A stretch of DNA of 9,024 nucleotides from RGIG6904 sp024680835. GTDB taxonomy: Bacteria; Bacillota; Clostridia; Lachnospirales; Lachnospiraceae. This document shows positions 6,335 to 9,024 of the stretch, piece by piece. The stretch covers positions 1 through 9,024 of the forward strand of contig JAILBP010000074.1 in NCBI GenBank assembly GCA_024680835.1, read 5' to 3'. The notes beneath the pieces were generated by a model. It saw nothing but the letters and a program-made list of their open reading frames with translations. It was not told the origin of the DNA and ran no database searches. Position 1 is the first letter of the stretch, and the number at the start of each line of letters is the position of its first letter. A program made the translations under genes and the position numbers.

Positions 6335-6784
6335 TCAGGCTCCCTCGGTGACCTGCACCTTCAGTTCACCGCTCACCTGTGGATGAAGCTTTATCTTCAC
6401 GTTGTAGGTGCCGCATGCCTTAATGGGAACATCCAGTACCATCTTCTTTTTGTCTATGTCGAGGCTCAGCTGTTTTTTAGCCTCCGCTGCGATCTCCTTG
6501 GTAGATATGGAGCCAAAAGCCTGACCTTCCTTACCGGTCTTGAGCGTCAGCTTCACTACCTTATCCTTGAGATTCTCAGCCATTTTCTGCGCGTTTTCCA
6601 GATTATCCTGGGCAACCTTCTCCGCATGTTTGTTTTGTAATTTCAGGTCGTTTAAGTTTTTGTTGTTGGCCTCAACACCAAGCTTTCCCGGCAGAATCCT
6701 ATTGCGAGCGTATCCGTCGGAAACCTCCACTATATCGCCCTTTTTTCCCAGTGCCTTAACATCCTGTAATAATATAACCTTCAT
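6335..6784 (-). CDS. rplI: 50S ribosomal protein L9
   Basis: 149 residues from ATG 6784, the usual length for L9. The N-terminal globular domain that binds 23S rRNA opens with MKVILLQDVKALGKKGDIV and includes the signature around EVSDGYARNRILPGKLG. A long central helix runs from about 40 to 75, with alternating Lys/Glu/Asn. The C-terminal domain (about 78-148) includes AFGSISTKEIA and ends in VTEGA. L9 sits at the base of the L1 stalk and helps maintain reading frame. An in-frame extension to 6811 would add nine residues (MTGSGGICI) that do not belong to the family. The GGGAGG site at 6795-6800 supports the internal ATG. The gene follows gdpP by 82 bp and precedes dnaB by 194 bp, all on one strand. 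Confidence 0.98.
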   Translation of the reverse strand: MKVILLQDVKALGKKGDIVEVSDGYARNRILPGKLGVEANNKNLNDLKLQNKHAEKVAQDNLENAQKMAENLKDKVVKLTLKTGKEGQAFGSISTKEIAAEAKKQLSLDIDKKKMVLDVPIKACGTYNVKIKLHPQVSGELKVQVTEGA

Positions 6785-6794
6785 GATACAAATA

Positions 6795-6800
6795 CCTCCC
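6795..6800 (-). promoter_or_regulatory. Ribosome binding site deciding the rplI start
   Basis: GGGAGG on the minus strand, ten bases before the ATG at 6784. It lies inside the longer open frame, so that frame's start at 6811 cannot be the one it serves. Confidence 0.75.
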
Positions 6801-6847
6801 GATCCGGTCACGGCGATATCTGTCTGTGATATTCCGAGCCGGTCTCT

Positions 6848-6853
6848 ATTATA
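6848..6853 (-). promoter_or_regulatory. Candidate -10 of an internal promoter for rplI-dnaB
   Basis: A perfect TATAAT on the minus strand, 13 bases after the gdpP stop codon and about 64 bases before the rplI ATG. The region upstream has a TTTTTT run but no good -35 at 16-18 bases (CAAGTT at 17). A secondary promoter would allow L9 and DnaB to be made independently of GdpP. Confidence 0.35.
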
Positions 6854-6866
6854 ATCTCTTAAAAAA

Positions 6867-8921
6867 CTATAACTTGATATCTCCGCTGTCGATCATCTCG
6901 TCAATGGTGTCTTTGATGATTTGCTTTGCGTCGTCTATGGATATGTCCTCGAGCTGAGCACCGGCGATGTTCATGTGACCGCCGCCCCCAAGACTCTCCA
7001 TAATGAGCTGGACATTTATCTCATCTATGGATCTGGCGCTGACATATATCTTGCCATTATAAGGCGTCAGCACAAATGACGCCGAGATGCCTATGATGTT
7101 CAACAGCTCGTTGGCCGCCTGAGCGCCCATGACTGTGGGGCTCTCCACATCCGTAGCCAAAAACAGGGATATGGCGAACTTCTCCCTGTAAACTTCAGCC
7201 TGTCTCACAACGTCGGCTCTGGCCTTATAGTCCTCAAGTCCGTTTCTGAGCAGCTTTCTGACTCTGGTTACATCGGCGCCGCTGCGTCTTAAGTACGCAG
7301 CCGCCTCAAAAGTACGCACTCCGGCTTTAGCCATGAAGTTGTTGGTATCTATGATGATACCCGCATAGATAGCATCAGCCTCGGCAGGCGCAAGCTTTAT
7401 CTTTTCCGTAAAATACTGTAAAACCTCTGCGATCATCTCGCAGGCAGAGCTGGCATATGGCTCCACGTAAGACAGCAGCGGATTTTCGATGATCTCGCTG
7501 GACTGTCTGTGGTGGTCGAACACCACGATCTCTCTGGTCTTTTTGAGGATCTCCGGACACTCCACGTTGGTGGCCTTGTTGGTATCCACCACCACTACAA
7601 CCGTATCGCTGTCGCACACGTCCACCGCCTGTTCGCTGGTCAGGAACATGTCTGCCGGATAGCCCTTCTCCGTGGTAAACATATCCACAACCGGACGCAG
7701 TGATGATGTCACTGTGTTCAGCACGATCTGAGCCTTTTTGTCTATCTCTCTGGCCGCCACGAAAATACCCAGCGCCGAGCCGAAAGCATCCACATCCGAG
7801 ATCTGATGTCCCATGACCAGAACCCTGTCGTGATTTTCCATGATGGAACGGAGCGCCTGGGCCTTGACTCTGGCCTTTACACGGGTGGCCTTCTCCACCT
7901 GCTCAGACTTGCCTCCGAAATAGCGGATCTTCTCGCCCTCACGAACCACAACCTGATCGCCGCCGCGGCCCAAGGCAAGATCTATGGCAGCCCTTGCGAA
8001 TTCGTTATTCTCAATGTAGCCGTCGCCTGTGACTCCGATACCCATACTCAGGGTCACGGGCATGGAATTGCCCACCTTGATAGTCTTGACTTCCTCTAAG
8101 ATACTGAATTTGTTCTCTTCCAGCGTCTTCATGTATTTGTGTTTGAATACCACAAAATACTTGTCATTCTCGATCTTGCTAATGAGAGCATCCACATTGC
8201 TGAAGTAGTTGTTGACCTTGCGGTCAATGAGCGCCACCAGCATGGATCTCTTGACATACTCTACCGAATCCAGGGCCTCGTCGTAATTGTCAATGTAAAT
8301 ATGGGCAGCCACCATTCGCTGCTCCTCATTGGCCTTGATGTAGCGGTTCAGCTTCGTATCATCAAAAATATACAGAGCCGTCAGGCAATCGTCTTTTTTG
8401 ACATCCTCCAGGAGCTTGCTGTCTCCCAGTATCTCGGTGAATCCGATCTTTTTGAGAACAGCGGTCAGATACATATCCTTCCACTCCAGCACCACATCCA
8501 TATCATCCTGGGATGCCACCACTATGTCATCCGTCAGCGCAGGAAAGACTGTCTTTATAAGGCTGTGGCCGGCAGGGTCGATCTCCGTGAGCTTTTGGAA
8601 TGCCTCGTTGGACCAGAGGATCCGCCCCTTCACATCCAACAGCGCATAAGGTATCTTGAACTCTCTCAGCAGTTTTTTCTGAACCGTGCCGTACTGGGTA
8701 GCAAAATTCACCATCTCGCTGCCAAGCTTTGGCTTTATGACGGCCATAGTCACAGTCACCACCAAAAGATAAACGCATGCTGCCGCGCTCATGACAAAAC
8801 CAACCTCTTTGGATACGGAAAAAGCCACTGCAGCCGCTACTACCGGTAATATCCCCAGATATAAAGGCATATTCAGGTAATGCCTTATGGATCCGTGAAA
8901 CTTTATCGTGTTTTTCGCCAT
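6867..8921 (-). CDS. gdpP: GdpP-type cyclic-di-AMP phosphodiesterase (DHH/DHHA1)
   Basis: 684 residues from ATG 8921, slightly longer than the roughly 655-660 usual for GdpP (YybT). The start is chosen because AGGAG (8927-8931) lies five bases upstream; the frame extends to a GTG at 8987 without support. Two membrane segments (about 20-36 and 40-61) anchor the protein. A PAS domain, a heme or ligand sensor in known members, spans about 75-190. A degenerate GGDEF domain spans about 200-330, with NDKYF where GGDEF would be. The DHH phosphoesterase domain has His372, Asp376 and Asp378 (HQISDVD), Asp446, the Asp469-His470-His471 triad and Asp525. The DHHA1 domain has GGGGH at 645-649. All metal-binding residues are present, so hydrolysis of c-di-AMP to pApA is expected. 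c-di-AMP controls potassium and osmolyte balance and wall stress in Firmicutes. It is first in the gdpP-rplI-dnaB block visible here. Confidence 0.97.
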   Translation of the reverse strand: MAKNTIKFHGSIRHYLNMPLYLGILPVVAAAVAFSVSKEVGFVMSAAACVYLLVVTVTMAVIKPKLGSEMVNFATQYGTVQKKLLREFKIPYALLDVKGRILWSNEAFQKLTEIDPAGHSLIKTVFPALTDDIVVASQDDMDVVLEWKDMYLTAVLKKIGFTEILGDSKLLEDVKKDDCLTALYIFDDTKLNRYIKANEEQRMVAAHIYIDNYDEALDSVEYVKRSMLVALIDRKVNNYFSNVDALISKIENDKYFVVFKHKYMKTLEENKFSILEEVKTIKVGNSMPVTLSMGIGVTGDGYIENNEFARAAIDLALGRGGDQVVVREGEKIRYFGGKSEQVEKATRVKARVKAQALRSIMENHDRVLVMGHQISDVDAFGSALGIFVAAREIDKKAQIVLNTVTSSLRPVVDMFTTEKGYPADMFLTSEQAVDVCDSDTVVVVVDTNKATNVECPEILKKTREIVVFDHHRQSSEIIENPLLSYVEPYASSACEMIAEVLQYFTEKIKLAPAEADAIYAGIIIDTNNFMAKAGVRTFEAAAYLRRSGADVTRVRKLLRNGLEDYKARADVVRQAEVYREKFAISLFLATDVESPTVMGAQAANELLNIIGISASFVLTPYNGKIYVSARSIDEINVQLIMESLGGGGHMNIAGAQLEDISIDDAKQIIKDTIDEMIDSGDIKL

Positions 8922-8992
8922 AAATACTCCTAAACGGGCGCTCCGATAAACCTTGTCGCCCTGTCTCTGATAGTTGGAAACCCACACCCGAT

Positions 8993-9003
8993 ATCATATC
9001 ATA
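8993..9003 (-). promoter_or_regulatory. Possible -10 region upstream of gdpP
   Basis: Two overlapping TATGAT hexamers on the minus strand (9003-8998 and 8998-8993), 70-80 bases before the gdpP ATG, in AT-rich sequence. The -35 position for the nearer copy reads TGGTAT, a poor match, and the window ends just beyond. The overlapping hexamers come from a short ATATC tandem repeat, so this may be chance. Confidence 0.25.
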
Positions 9004-9024
9004 TTTTCCAATTAAATACCATAT

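Noticed and set aside
8139..8849. 236-codon plus-strand open frame opposite gdpP
   Set aside because: It lies entirely antisense to a gene with full conserved domains, its His/Ile-rich composition is typical of a shadow frame, and it has no recognisable domain.
8922..8987. N-terminal extension of GdpP from GTG 8987
   Set aside because: AGGAG lies five bases before ATG 8921, and the extra 22 residues look like translated leader, unlike the family N-terminus.

Overview
The window looks like a chromosomal segment of a low-to-middle GC Firmicute, most likely a Lachnospiraceae-type Clostridium relative. This rests on the conserved gdpP-rplI-dnaB gene order, strong AGGAGG-type ribosome binding sites, a DUF1858 redox protein typical of anaerobes, and large multi-domain c-di-GMP and hybrid-kinase proteins of the style common in that family. 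The genus cannot be fixed from the sequence alone.

Right half (about 4806-8921, all minus strand): a housekeeping block read gdpP, then rplI, then dnaB. GdpP is a membrane-anchored c-di-AMP phosphodiesterase with all DHH/DHHA1 catalytic motifs intact. L9 is a full-length 149-residue ribosomal protein. DnaB is the replicative helicase with intact Walker motifs and no intein. The 194-bp rplI-dnaB spacer holds a perfect 14-bp tandem repeat, degenerate flanking copies and three CTGTCATC words.

Middle (4500-4703, plus strand): a 67-residue DUF1858 (hybrid-cluster-protein-associated) redox protein with an HCxxC motif. It is divergent from the gene on its left and convergent with dnaB. A good sigma-A promoter for it overlaps a candidate -10 for the leftward gene.

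Left half (1-4309, minus strand): an 863-residue signalling protein followed 68 bp later by a membrane histidine kinase that runs off the left edge. The first has a PAS-like segment, a degenerate GGDEF, a complete EAL domain and a C-terminal beta-solenoid of eight 28-31-residue coils. The solenoid resembles repeats usually met in surface proteins, but no signal peptide or membrane segment is visible and the coils carry aligned columns of cysteines. A rho-independent terminator lies between the two genes, with its U-run directly abutting the kinase ribosome binding site.

The EAL-solenoid protein and the kinase plausibly form a signalling pair; that is inference from adjacency. The most unusual item is the EAL-beta-solenoid fusion with its cysteine columns.
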